Positions 27,501-35,400 of a stretch of 64,000 nt of DNA are shown one piece after another. The notes beneath the pieces were generated by a model, which made no database searches, was not told the DNA's origin, and worked only from the letters and a program-made list of their open reading frames with translations. Each line of letters starts with the position of its first letter. Position 1 is the first letter of the stretch. The DNA comes from Micrasema longulum (taxonomy: Eukaryota > Arthropoda > Insecta > Trichoptera > Brachycentridae). The stretch covers positions 62,001-126,000 of the forward strand of contig JAGVSM010003993.1 of the NCBI GenBank assembly GCA_022494885.1, written 5' to 3'. A program made the translations under genes and the position numbers.

Positions 27501-28235
27501 TCCCTTCAGATGTAAGTCTTCCATTAATATCACTCCAATCGGGTGGCGGCTTACCCTTCGGAGATTTTCTAAAGTAACTAGGTGAAGCGCTTCTTCTAGA
27601 ATTGTTTACGAGAATTGACTTCAACGGGGATTTATTATATTGGACTAAGTCTGTAGAATGGGGACGAGGCTCCACAATCTGGACCAGAGGGTCCTTGCAT
27701 TCTCCCGATTCGGATAACCTGGGCTCAGCGTTCTCGATAATTTGGTGTGGGGGTTTCTAGAATAAGGCTGGTCGAAACAGTAATTGCGGTTGCCGTAATA
27801 GCTCTCTTTGCAAACTATGTTCGAACACGCGTGTTTGGTTGACCGCAAACTGTCCCCGTTTATATTGCATGCGCCATATTGTACTAGGTTGTCTTGCGAG
27901 GGCCGGATGGGGGAATTAGTGGAGCAGATTTTGGTTTCTCGTATTTTGATTGGTGATTTTGAGTGGGTCTTCATGGGGCATTGGGGGAGTTTGCGCGGCT
28001 CCGTGCGCGGTGGAAAGTAAGAAGAGGTATTATTGTACTGTCGATTTCTCTGCCATTCTAAGGGGCACGGAGTCGGGTCATAGGGAGAGCGCTCCAGACC
28101 TTCACTCTTACACCGCCTTCGCGCCCTCGCGCGACTCTCTCCCTCGTAACACAAGCACGCCATGCAACATGGAGGCAAAACACTGCCATCATCTCTATAC
28201 TGAACGTTATACACTTCACTATAACGTTCATCCAT
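334..28235 (-). CDS. TTLL4: Tubulin polyglutamylase TTLL4-like (14 coding exons)
   Basis: TTLL4 enzymes use ATP to ligate glutamate side chains onto tubulin tails (and onto histone chaperones in mammals), acting in the cytoplasm and on cilia or centrioles. Coding exons from 5' to 3': 28235-27443, 25663-25471, 24401-24199, 22779-22589, 22002-21805, 18512-18238, 16862-16655, 16351-16225, 16060-15841, 13835-13698, 12550-12452, 9339-9132, 8302-8235 and 564-334. All junctions are GT-AG and in phase if the one-base shift in exon 1 is bridged, giving about 1,050 codons. The first 460 residues are low-complexity and Ser/Arg-rich. The TTL ATP-grasp core follows, with KWIIKPPASARGTGI, the RY...LLIDGSKFDMRLYV block, HLTNYSIN and the metal/ATP motif [20 protein letters not shown]. 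The TTLL4-typical tail LTPDDVRHLI...ERIFP follows. Core order and spacing match the TTLL4/5 group. The start is the first ATG of the long open exon. The last exon is the least certain part. Confidence 0.95.
866..1130 (-). repeat. GTGGCCACTT foldback family, partial copy
   Basis: It carries the arm ACAACAGAGATGAAGAACAT through GGCTGGTTTAAGTGGCCACT, then the internal part running to CATACTAGGCAACGCCTGAA, as in the fuller copy at 47002-47451. The second arm is missing. Confidence 0.75.
7070..7994. mobile_element. Rearranged mariner with 215-bp inverted arms
   Basis: The element is bounded by CGAGGGTTGTCCG at both ends and flanked by TA on each side. The plus strand encodes transposase fragments: TGNETWAHYLTPE, VVATVFWDKKGLLLCEF, HWDNARPHTA, then in other frames HPPYSLDLAPSEYYLF and a C-terminus ending EKYLKV. 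The first catalytic Asp (normally GDETW) reads Asn and the third reads Glu. Bases 7070-7287 are an inverted copy of 7780-7994, so the usual N-terminal half has been replaced by an inverted copy of the 3' end. Several frameshifts make it inactive. Confidence 0.88.
8235..8302 (-). CDS. TTLL4: TTLL4 coding exon 13
   Basis: A 68-bp exon: GIKRLQDLCERGYHL and then EVPPTPAK. It continues the tail block directly from exon 12, with acceptor TTTTACAG. The donor is GTATTT, which is weaker than the others. Confidence 0.88.
8660..8996 (+). mobile_element. LINE 3' end (RTE/craniofacial-2-like family)
   Basis: It encodes the C-terminus of a non-LTR reverse transcriptase: FGHVERMDSERTAKR, GRPRKTWHDQVHQILEDGHV, CMRRCMN and SILSAYPYGETA-stop. 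A (GTT)n tail at 8977-8996 follows. An in-frame TAG precedes FGHVE. It is 5'-truncated. The same family recurs at 12932, 25755, 34760, 38410, 48488 and 61565. Confidence 0.85.
9132..9339 (-). CDS. TTLL4: TTLL4 coding exon 12
   Basis: It encodes ILENLTPDDVRHLIQAEDEF, ERIFPTADTHHYLDFF and PRYYNRLFDAWEHKY, which match the conserved tail block of TTLL4 proteins. The acceptor is ATTTACAG and the donor GTATGT. Confidence 0.95.
9440..9660. other. GC-rich island in TTLL4 intron
   Basis: A sharply GC-richer block (CGCGCACGGAGCGACG, GGGGCGAGTCGCGGC) sits inside an AT-rich intron just upstream of exon 12. There is no open frame with a recognisable product. It could be an old repeat or a captured fragment. 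Confidence 0.4.
10189..10211 (+). repeat. (TTA)n microsatellite
   Basis: A simple ATT/TTA trinucleotide run inside the TTLL4 intron between exons 11 and 12. Confidence 0.9.
10999..11140. repeat. Small inverted-repeat element
   Basis: GGTACACTTCCACT near 11000 pairs with AGTGGAAGTGTACC near 11127. The spacer is AT-rich and no coding is seen. It is probably a short MITE in the TTLL4 intron. Confidence 0.5.
11985..12365 (-). mobile_element. LINE fragment (Jockey/CR1-like C-terminus)
   Basis: The minus strand encodes LQNKAKRIILKKYKYSNVER, then MLAVKQQIKF, YETRGKKKIRLP and SLKGIEAVQ-type residues. This is the usual C-terminal region of a non-LTR reverse transcriptase ORF. Stops and frameshifts show decay. 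It lies immediately downstream of TTLL4 exon 11. Confidence 0.7.
12452..12550 (-). CDS. TTLL4: TTLL4 coding exon 11
   Basis: A 33-codon exon: GPFLHDKRLYTVHLSKDEKL and then HSYFTELDNRMD. It is phase 0 on both sides, with acceptor TTTATAG and donor GTGAGT. It corresponds to the variable segment between the catalytic core and the tail domain. Confidence 0.85.
12591..12906. repeat. Foldback MITE with 100-bp arms
   Basis: The left arm 12591-12694 (ACTAAATGTTATTAAATATT, CTACCGGTTTCGAGACG) is the reverse complement of 12806-12906. The centre is about 110 bp and includes CCCACTATACACCTTC and its inverted copy. It is noncoding and sits next to a LINE insertion. Confidence 0.85.
12932..13639 (-). mobile_element. 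5'-truncated LINE with 14-bp target duplication
   Basis: It has about 230 codons of a reverse transcriptase C-terminus (VNGDSLKQVEEFVYLGSMF, VLVPTLMYGSEAWSW, LLRWFGHVERM, GRPRKTWHDQVQQ, SILSAYPSGEMA), broken by one in-frame TGA at 13325-13327. The 3' end has a (GTTA)n tail. ATTTAACGCTTTAA occurs at both 12918-12931 and 13640-13653. It is the least decayed copy of this family here. Confidence 0.92.
13698..13835 (-). CDS. TTLL4: TTLL4 coding exon 10
   Basis: It encodes [19 protein letters not shown], which supplies the Asn of the E-V-N metal motif, then LVSTLLNMAQFHIPD. It is 46 codons and phase 0 on both sides. A mariner begins about 85 bp upstream of its acceptor. Confidence 0.96.
13921..15077 (+). 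mobile_element. Mariner (cecropia-like), inactive
   Basis: The ends TATGGTTGAGGGAAAAGTAA and TTACTTTTTCCCCCAACCTA are inverted repeats of about 30 bp. The plus strand encodes a transposase in pieces: YYLKGKNALKATKNICDVF, GDEKWVTYDNVKRQRSWSK, KVLLCVWWDWQGILY, HPPYSLDLAPSDYHMF, and a C-terminus KPNGAYLT-stop. The HQDNARPH box has lost its Asn codon, and several shifts occur before residue 120. All three catalytic Asp positions are still recognisable. Confidence 0.9.
15841..16060 (-). CDS. TTLL4: TTLL4 coding exon 9
   Basis: It runs from TLHALLSYLRKEKG through VIKTIISGES to [21 protein letters not shown]. The Asp of GIDV and the final Glu are the expected metal ligands. The donor is GTACGTC. 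Confidence 0.97.
16225..16351 (-). CDS. TTLL4: TTLL4 coding exon 8
   Basis: It encodes KYSDENNSLHDRYMHLTNYS and INRLSKSYTHNQDAEACQGH. HLTNYS is a family signature. The exon closes with AAATG|GTAG, splitting the Trp codon. Confidence 0.95.
16441..16512 (-). repeat. tRNA-like fragment
   Basis: Read on the minus strand it has an A-box-like GTGGTCCTGTGACTAGTGC part, a CTCTGGATC loop region and the B-box-like GGTTCGAGGTTCAAACC. The acceptor stem is not convincing. It is a tRNA pseudogene or SINE head in a TTLL4 intron rather than a functional tRNA. Confidence 0.5.
16655..16862 (-). CDS. TTLL4: TTLL4 coding exon 7
   Basis: It begins PASARGTGIKV, the glycine-rich nucleotide loop, and continues through VVQRYISRPLLIDGSKFDMR to YPDGLARFAS. 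The acceptor is TTTTCAG and the donor GTAAGTCG. It contains the most conserved part of the ligase. Confidence 0.97.
17989..18011 (+). repeat. (AT)n microsatellite
   Basis: A run of AT dinucleotides in the TTLL4 intron between exons 6 and 7. Confidence 0.9.
18238..18512 (-). CDS. TTLL4: TTLL4 coding exon 6
   Basis: It encodes WMGTWGKHMKS, NHFPGTFQIGRKDRLWRNL and, at its end, EKWIIKP, the first part of the ATP-grasp lysine motif. The donor is CCG|GTGAGT. The acceptor-side junction restores an LLRKSIEW reading. Confidence 0.96.
18513..21804. other. TTLL4 intron 5
   Basis: 3.3 kb of AT-rich sequence. The only clear landmark is a run of 14 G at 19137-19150. I see no exon, RNA gene or recognisable transposon. 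Confidence 0.6.
21805..22002 (-). CDS. TTLL4: TTLL4 coding exon 5 (start of TTL core)
   Basis: It encodes LRPSLFPQVPPYVRF, LRWKLTTITPVVVRRTL and SGFRLLR, the conserved entry to the TTLL4 core. The exon is strikingly GC-rich compared with the surrounding introns, which produces long antisense open frames that are not genes. The donor is GTGAGTGC. Confidence 0.95.
22589..22779 (-). CDS. TTLL4: TTLL4 coding exon 4
   Basis: The acceptor is TTTTTCTTAG and the donor GTAATA. It encodes the acidic, Ser-rich linker ELSDAEDAISKASMDRD and continues to VGTAVSQ. It opens with nearly the same residues that close exon 3 (SELSD then DELSD). It leaves in phase 1 into the catalytic part. Confidence 0.85.
23155..23390. 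repeat. Foldback MITE (AAACACTGATTTGA family)
   Basis: The left arm starts AAACACTGATTTGAGTCTA and continues to ATTGTTTCGCCTTGT. The right arm is its reverse complement, ending CAGTGTTTGATTT. Arms are about 100 bp. A diverged relative with the same ends lies at 30275-30455. Confidence 0.85.
24199..24401 (-). CDS. TTLL4: TTLL4 coding exon 3
   Basis: The acceptor is TTTTCACAG and the donor GTAAGTT. It starts with GEWSVFDG and runs into a Lys/Ser-rich stretch ending SGSELSD. It is in phase with both neighbours (enters phase 0, leaves phase 2). Confidence 0.85.
25318..25390 (+). repeat. SINE tail fragment
   Basis: TGGACTGGATCTGAAGCGTA and the following TTACCTTGCTTTCATGAATC match the body of the SINE copies at 62230 and 26862. 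The tRNA-like head is absent. Confidence 0.6.
25471..25663 (-). CDS. TTLL4: TTLL4 coding exon 2
   Basis: The exon is preceded by TTTTTCAG and followed by GTGAGTATC. It begins by completing an AG|C serine codon and ends in phase 0. It encodes a Cys- and Pro-rich segment (CKYGSCC, RPRGKSPPPLS) and then ECRDIGV. It belongs to the variable N-terminal region and was placed by splice signals and phase. Confidence 0.8.
25755..25922 (+). mobile_element. LINE fragment
   Basis: It encodes NWKNRDERRLNTVEM, then after an in-frame stop MCGKTMYD and SIIDKIKK, which correspond to the middle of the copy at 12932-13639. It lies just upstream of TTLL4 exon 2, in an intron. Confidence 0.75.
26146..26793. repeat. 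TIR element with 130-bp arms
   Basis: The left end ACAGAAGAGTGGGCCGAT pairs with the right end ATCGGCCCACCTTACTGT. The arms extend inward to TTTTGGCCCTCAACC and GGTTGAGGGCCAAAA. No transposase is seen, so it is nonautonomous. Confidence 0.85.
26862..27135 (-). repeat. tRNA-derived SINE
   Basis: On the minus strand a tRNA-like head (CCCGTGGTGTAATGGTCAGC ... GGTTCGATTCCCAA) supplies polymerase III A and B boxes. A body follows that matches 62230-62480, including CCTAGACTGGTACCTGAAGC. It ends in an A/T-rich tail. Confidence 0.8.
27165..27262 (+). repeat. GTGGCCACTT foldback family, arm fragment
   Basis: It carries AACCAGCCAATGACAGGTCA through TTCCATATTCCCTTCTC and CTCTGTTGCAAC, one arm of the family, directly beside the SINE. 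Confidence 0.75.
27443..28235 (-). CDS. TTLL4: TTLL4 coding exon 1 (contains a -1 frameshift)
   Basis: The start codon is at 28235-28233 (MDERYSEV...). The exon codes for a Cys/Arg/Ser-rich, presumably disordered N-terminal region. The first frame stays open to 27645. The second frame, offset by one base, reads sensibly from 27749 to the donor (NDAG|GTGAGG) at 27442. The switch falls in a run of five C on the coding strand (27749-27753), where six C would join the frames. The downstream frame is the one that splices in phase into exon 2. No conserved domain is recognised here. Confidence 0.85.
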
Positions 28236-29382
28236 TTTCTGGTTAAACTATGAAAATATCTGAAAAACAAAATTATCATTAATATCGGGCTGAAGATAAC
28301 CAAACGAATCGCTCTTCAAAAAAATAAACAACAAGGTAAAAATATTTTTCCAATACATAATACGGAATTTTGAAGGGATTACATTGTATCCATTAATTAC
28401 GAAGTTGTCAAAAAATTCTCCATATTTCTTTTGAAGAAAAATCACCGGACGGTGCGAGACGGATACGAATAGATCAGTTTTAATTTTGAAATGGCCGTGA
28501 CTGTTAAAAAAAAGTTCGCCAGAAAGACGATGTAACGTTTATATCTGCGATTGAACGAAGACCATCAAAGGAAATGACAGCTTGTACGCACTACGCGATG
28601 GCCGCGTTCCCGCCAAAAATAACATAAATGGCAATTTCAAATAGTTTTAAGCTTCGGAAAAATATTAAAATTAGACGAAATTACAGGTGAATCATACCGC
28701 GCGAGTAATTTGAGATGAGTCGTACATTACAGAGAAAACCACGTTTTTGGCTGTCACCCACAATGGCTAATGGCGATTATCGCGATCTTAAAAACAAAAC
28801 CACAAATACTACAACCATTAATGCGTAGTAAATATAAAAATGATCACCGAGACACTTATAAAAACAAATTTATGTCGTGACCTATATATTTTTTCGGGAT
28901 GTAAAATCAATAATACACAAGTACACGCTATATTACCACAGCCATTGAAGAATAAAAGAAAACAAGATCAACAGAAACGAACAGAACGTCAACCACAACC
29001 CGCAAAATCCCAAATTGATATTATCACAATGTTGCACTCATCTCTTTATTCTTTTTTAAATTTCCCAATTTTATGGTTTTTTAATTCACTCAAAATCGTT
29101 CTTGAATATTAGAATTGAACAGTAAATTTTTATACAATAAAAGGAATATTAAAAAAATAAAATATGAATTAGTTTGACAGTTCATAATGATGGAAATAAT
29201 GCATGAATCAAATTTTAACAAAAAAAAAGAAACTATTTGATGTGTGCAAGTTCCTTTTGAAAGGGCAACACCGCAACCGGAGAGCTCAAAAAAAGAAAAG
29301 TAATGAAGTATGAGCATGGGAGTCTAAAGAGGCATGTTTTCGTTCAATTTGTGAAGTTGTTTTAAATAAACACTAAACAATT
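28236..29382. promoter_or_regulatory. Shared upstream region of TTLL4 and MRPL19
   Basis: The two start codons face apart with 1.15 kb between them. Around 28445-28640 the base composition is less AT-rich, with CpG-containing blocks (CACCGGACGGTGCGAGACGG, GATGGCCGCGTTCCCGCC). This would fit a bidirectional promoter with 5' leaders. No TATA box or leader splice site could be assigned with confidence, and the 90-codon open frame at 28840-29112 looks like chance. Confidence 0.45.
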
Positions 29383-29446
29383 ATGGCTCTATCGATTAGT
29401 AAATTTATTGGAGGAATTAACAAAAAACTTTTCATAAGCTCCAGAG
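29383..29446 (+). CDS. MRPL19: MRPL19 exon 1 (targeting peptide)
   Basis: The ATG at 29383 opens MALSISKFIGGINKKLFISS. The exon ends CCAGAG|GTATCG and leaves one base of a Gly codon. The short 119-bp intron and the phase match to exon 2 fix this start. Confidence 0.9.
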
Positions 29447-32400
29447 GTATCGTTGATTCCTGTTAATTGATTCAATTGTTATGACATGAGAGGTTATATT
29501 TTACATAAATTCATTTACAGAATGATTCGCTATGGATAATCTAATTTAACTATTATTTTATTTAGGTATTAAAGAATGTAGATGCTTCTCTTCGCTACCC
29601 AGCCCTCAAGTTGATTCGAATGGCCAGGAAAATACGCCGAAAGACGTCTCAAAAGGGCGAAAATCTGTTGCTCCACTCCATTTTAGATTTATTTACCCAG
29701 AATTTTTACCGGACCCTGATGTAACGCGCAGAAACCACACCCGGGAAAAGCTGGAACGTATTGATATGATGGACAGACGCACAAACATAGATATCCCAGA
29801 ATTTTACGTTGGTGTGTATATTTCAATATTTTTTAAAAATATGCACCTACCTGAGTTGTAAGCCTCCGCGTTGGTCCTGCTCATGCGGTATGAAAAATTA
29901 CTAAAATAGATACATTGGCATTTGCAGCAAGCATTGATCTATGCAGTTTATTTGTTTCCCTAGTGTATGACTGTGACAGTTATCAAAATACCAATCTTAT
30001 GCAGTTCCAAAAATAGAACCAGACATTTGTTTACATTTCTTCATACACTGAACCCAATCATCAATACCTAATCTAATAATAAATGCCTATTATTTATATC
30101 GTAACAAATAAATACTTAGCTATCCAGTTATAATATAATGGATATTGTTGCCGTATCAAACCTAAATATAGTCTTATGAAACATTGTTATTTCTGCAGCT
30201 GATGTAGCTCTATTTTCATTGCATATTAAATTAACCTAATAAAGAATACATAAGACTGGAACTCAATATTAATTCAAACACTGATTTGAATCTACATTTT
30301 TTTTTTTAAATTGGACGATAAAATTGTTTCGGCTTATTAGGGCAATTACAAACCAATGTGAAGATTAAGCCGACTGACGATCCTTGTATGCTATTGTCCA
30401 ATCAAAAATTAATAAAAAAAATATGTACCTAGACTTAGATCAGTGTTTGATTTAATATTATGTTCCTAACTTAAATGTGGTTTTACAAAATAAATGCAGT
30501 CTCAATAAATAAATAACGCATGATTCTTATTTAACACAAGAGTACCCACGTTTAAATTTTTACCTCAATGCTCGCTTGGCCTAATATAGTAGGCCAAAAT
30601 ACGTTTTTTTTTATTGTTTTGGGTATTTTTTTTAAGAGGAAGATACTAATCATAAAACATTTTTTTATTCAAAGATAAAAAACACAACGTAAAGTTTTGA
30701 CAAATTAAATATAACTTCAATTCTAGGAACATGGTTAAAAAACGGTAGTTTTGGATTAATGAGAGATCAACAAATAAACAACTTCGAAATAATTTATTTT
30801 TAACACTGAAGTCATACAATTCTCGGAACATAACAACTCTTATCAAATTTAAAAAATAAATTAAAAAATGAATGAATTATAAATTTTTTTTAAATTGCTT
30901 CCCAAGATGAAAAACATTCTTATTTGTGTTTGAGTCCAATAATCTGCACACGAACAGTATGCTGAGATTTAAAAAAAATACAATAGGACGTTCCATTCCA
31001 TGTGCGAAAATTGGAAAATGAATTGAATCGTTATTTTCCTGAATTCGAGGACATGGGTATTGGGAAAATGATCCTCAACCCTTTCAGTATCAACATTTCT
31101 GAGGTGCCTGATGAGATTCAGGATGAGTTAATTGAAATGAAACACTACAGTAACTGCAAGAATACATTCAAGACAGGAATTAAATTTGTTTTATTTCTGG
31201 AGCCAAAAAGCAATTCCTTTCTTTAAAATTCAAGAAATAGCTTTTCGTTTCCTAACTCTATCTTCAACCATACACTAGTGTGAGTAGGGATTCTCAACAC
31301 TCAATAATTCAATATGAACAAAGAAATCATTTGGATGCCAGTGCCGACATGCGTTTAGCTTTGAGCAACACTGAACCGAGGATTCAGCTGTTTGTAAACT
31401 GCATGCAGTCTCAAAAATATAATTTATTAAAAATGTTCGTAAATATTATAATACTTTTGGTCTCGAATGATTTTGTACATTAACAAATTACTAAAGGGAT
31501 GAAGAACATTATAGAGAAGGGAATATGCAAGTCTAGGCATTAACAGGGCTTATGACCTGTCATTGGCTGGTTTAAGTGTCCACTTTACACAGTGTGTAAA
31601 GTTGTGCCAGCTTAGTGGTAAAAATAACTGAAAAATCATTTACGTGGGCTTTACTCAGTCCCGGTATTCATTTGACAGAATGTATAATGGATGAGAGCTG
31701 ATTCCATACTTCGGTCACATGAACAGTTTAGTCACTAGAGTACAAAACATAAATTGAGTGTAATGTTCACCTAAAAACTTCATACCACTGGACTAATGTT
31801 AATGTAATCTAAAAGTAATAATGAATCTGCAATCTAGAAGCATAAATGTTACCTCTGCGTAACAAAACAACATGCTTATTATTAATTTTGAAATATTATG
31901 CTTTTTTTTTTCTTTATCGCCAGTGCATTTTAAGACAATATGTTCTTTTTTGTATTAAACTGCTCATTCTAGTTTGTACTTGATTGATAATATGAATATG
32001 TAATAAGATTATTTTATTTATATTTTAGGTTCCATCCTTTCTGTGGTGTCTTCTAATCCTCACTCCCTGGGAAAAACTAGTAAATTTGTTGGAATCTGTA
32101 TCAAGAGGATTAACTGTGGTTTACGAGCAGAATTTACTTTGAGAAATGTAATCGATCATCAAGGGATTGAGGTAATACTTCTGTTTAATAATTATAATAC
32201 TGTTATATCACCATTTTCATAATATAACACCTCAGGGGTGCTTTACTATAGTAATGTGCGAATTGTAATAACACTTATTTTGTCAATACATGAGTAAGTT
32301 AAGTGCTTTTTTTATATTTTTGTTCTCATTATATTTAATTAAACCACAACTGTTTTTTTTTTTTTTTTAATTTTCCATTATAGGTTTTTTTAAATCCTCG

Positions 32401-35400
32401 CTTTAATTTTTACTTACCTCTTGGTTGTTTACAAAATCTGTGAAGTTTTTCCTAACCGGTTTTTATGATTGGCAAACTTAATTGTGAATTTTGGTGACAT
32501 GTCTGATGTCTTGCTGGATACCCACTTACATACTGCTGGTATTAACTATGCAACTCGGTTAAGCTTAGATTATACTATGTCTGATATTTAAAAACGCTTC
32601 AATTAAGAACTTCTGTGGTTGTTTTTATTTGTTAATAGACTATCAAACTATGCCAAAACAATTTTTTTTTATGTTCCTATTGTATTATCATTGCTATGAA
32701 TTTTTAAAACTTTGTAATTTTTAAATTACTTCACCCGTGATATCACGAGTTCAAGTCAGTGAGTTTACCTGACATTTAAAAGGAGAACCCGTACCTGTCA
32801 AAATACTCTAAATGTTGAAAAACATGGCTTCCCAGAAACCAGAAATCTCAGCACATAACAACACCATAATTGATCGGTTATCATTCACCTAAACCTCTGG
32901 CGTTTCAAAGTAATGTATTAGCCCGAATATAAAATGTCATTTTTAACTCAAAATAAGATAATTGAAAAAATATAGGTCACATTATATTCGAGGCTACGTT
33001 TTATTTGAGGCCATGTTTTATTCGAGGCCGCGTTACACTCGAGGCCACATTATATTCGAGGGTGCGTTATAAAAAATTCACTAATATTTAACCTGGAATA
33101 TAACTCAAATGTTTTTTAAAAAAAAAAAATTTTGAGTAATGAACGTCGTGTTCTATTCGGGCTAATATATGTTACTTTGAAACACCAGAGGTTTAGGTGA
33201 ATGATAACCAATCAATTATGTGCTGAGATTTCTAGTTCCAAGATTTTTTTACATTGTCCAAACTGGGCGTTTGAGGTTGATTGTTTTAATTATCGAACAG
33301 AATACTCGTTCTTACGTGACGTTAATACCACTGCCAATCTAAAGCCGTTTTTTTTTTTCCCTAATAACGATACATTTATAATCTCCTTTATCTGTTGCCA
33401 TCTTCAGTTTTTTGAGACTGTACCTAAATAAAAAATAATTTACACGATTCATGTTTATAAGAGAGTAATAGACCCATAGAAAAAATATCATTTGTTGTAC
33501 CTTTAAACGGTTCAAGATATATATCATTTGAAAGGACCAAGATACAACACCTCCTTTATATTATGTGAGATATAACAAAAGGGCAAATAATATATTTAAA
33601 CTAAAAAGCTTTTTTTTGGTAAGAAAACATTTTTTTCGCTTCACTCAAATGCTTCGTAGCGACAACTCGGTAGTCAGGTGGCAGAGGGACCATCTGTAAT
33701 TTTGAAATATGTTCAGGAGAACTGAAATAAGACTCAATTTGAAGACTTAAATCCATAAACTAAAATGTTTTAGCATTACTTCTCAATAATAAAGTACTGA
33801 TAAATAATTCATTAATGACGCTGTTCTTTTTTTCTGTGTACTTACTAAAATATTTATTGAATCTTTTGAAAACTAAAAAACTGAACAAAATACAAAAGGT
33901 CCCTTCTGCCATCTGACTACCGAACTGTCAGATGATAATTTATAGGGTCATTTAGTTAGTTTTCTACAAACTACATTTTTTTTAAAACCCACTACGTTAC
34001 TTGGTTACTCACAATACCAATAGGACCAAGGTATGACACCTTCCCCTATTAAGCTTTGTCATTAAATATCCAATGTTTTTATCAAAAAAAGCATGCTTAA
34101 AGTACTTAAATAATTGTTAAAATTAATTGTGATTTTTTCGTTTTTCTTTAGATTCGGTTTATGGTTTACGATCCTAAAATCTTGCAAATCCAAGTTCTCA
34201 GACTAGAAAAAAGACTAGACGACAAGCTGTATTACTTAAGAGATGCTCCCCAGGAGTACAGTACCTTTAGCATGGACATGGAACCTGAGATTTTACCTGA
34301 AGGTTCTCCGATACCAGTGAATCCATTGAAAGTAAGAATATAATGCATGACATATTCGCCTTTTTCTTGTTTTTTCTTTGATAGCCAATTTCATGGTATA
34401 AACCCCAACAGGTGATTTACAAAAGGGAATCTAAACAGTATTGAAAATGGTGTATTCCAGGATGACACGGCATTGATACTAGTCACTGAGAAGGTAGTAA
34501 AAGAACTGCCCCTCTTTTAGTAGTTGATTCTGCTACAGGAAGACATCTACATAGTTCTTAGGGGGAATTGTATTATTCCATCTCAGCATCTTGTGCAGGG
34601 GTAAAATAAGCCGATATTGGTTGCTGAATTTCCCACAGCAGACGGCATTGTTACTCATGTATTAGTGTAAATTGTGTAATATTTCTTATAATCATTAGAC
34701 ATTACAGACAAGATGAAATATCAAATTACAGTAAATTTTTGCATGCGAGCAAAAGGCTGATAGATTTCAACTATTTGCTAGAAGATGGCCGAGATTTGAA
34801 TGTACCTTATTTTAAATCTGCACTGAAATCTACTTTGGCAAACAAATGTTTATCGCAGGAGGCTAAACTAGCAGTTCACAATGGAGTTCTACTGCCGACT
34901 TGGAGCGAAGTATGGAATTGGAAAAATGACGATGAAAGTAGGTTAAATGCTGTCTAAATGCGATCTTTCAGGCCATGTAGCCATGGGAATGAACAGCGAA
35001 AGAACGGCTAAAAGGATCTACGATGTGAATGTTAATGGATGCAGAAAACGAGAAAGACCGAGAAAGACATGGCTAGATCAAGTCCATCAAATGCTTGAAG
35101 ATGGACATGTCAAAAGTAGGAATAATTGGCGTGCGTGCATGAGAAGATGTATGAATGTAGCGAAAGCGAGGTCTGTATTCAAAGATAGAGTGATGGCATT
35201 CTATCCTCTCTGCCTACTCCTACGGAGAAACGGCGTGATGGTTTGTTGTAGTTGTTGTTATTTTAAAATTTATTAAATGAACATGCTCTTTTACTCTCAT
35301 GATTTTTTAGACAGGTTGTCAATAGCTTAAAAGAGCAATGTTCTTAGCCATAATTACTTTTTATCTGAATAATATTTTGTTGGGTTTTTTATGTATGCGT

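Noticed and set aside
28840..29112. 90-codon open frame between TTLL4 and MRPL19
   Set aside because: It is AT-rich with a low-complexity Lys/Gln stretch, and it sits in the expected promoter/leader region.
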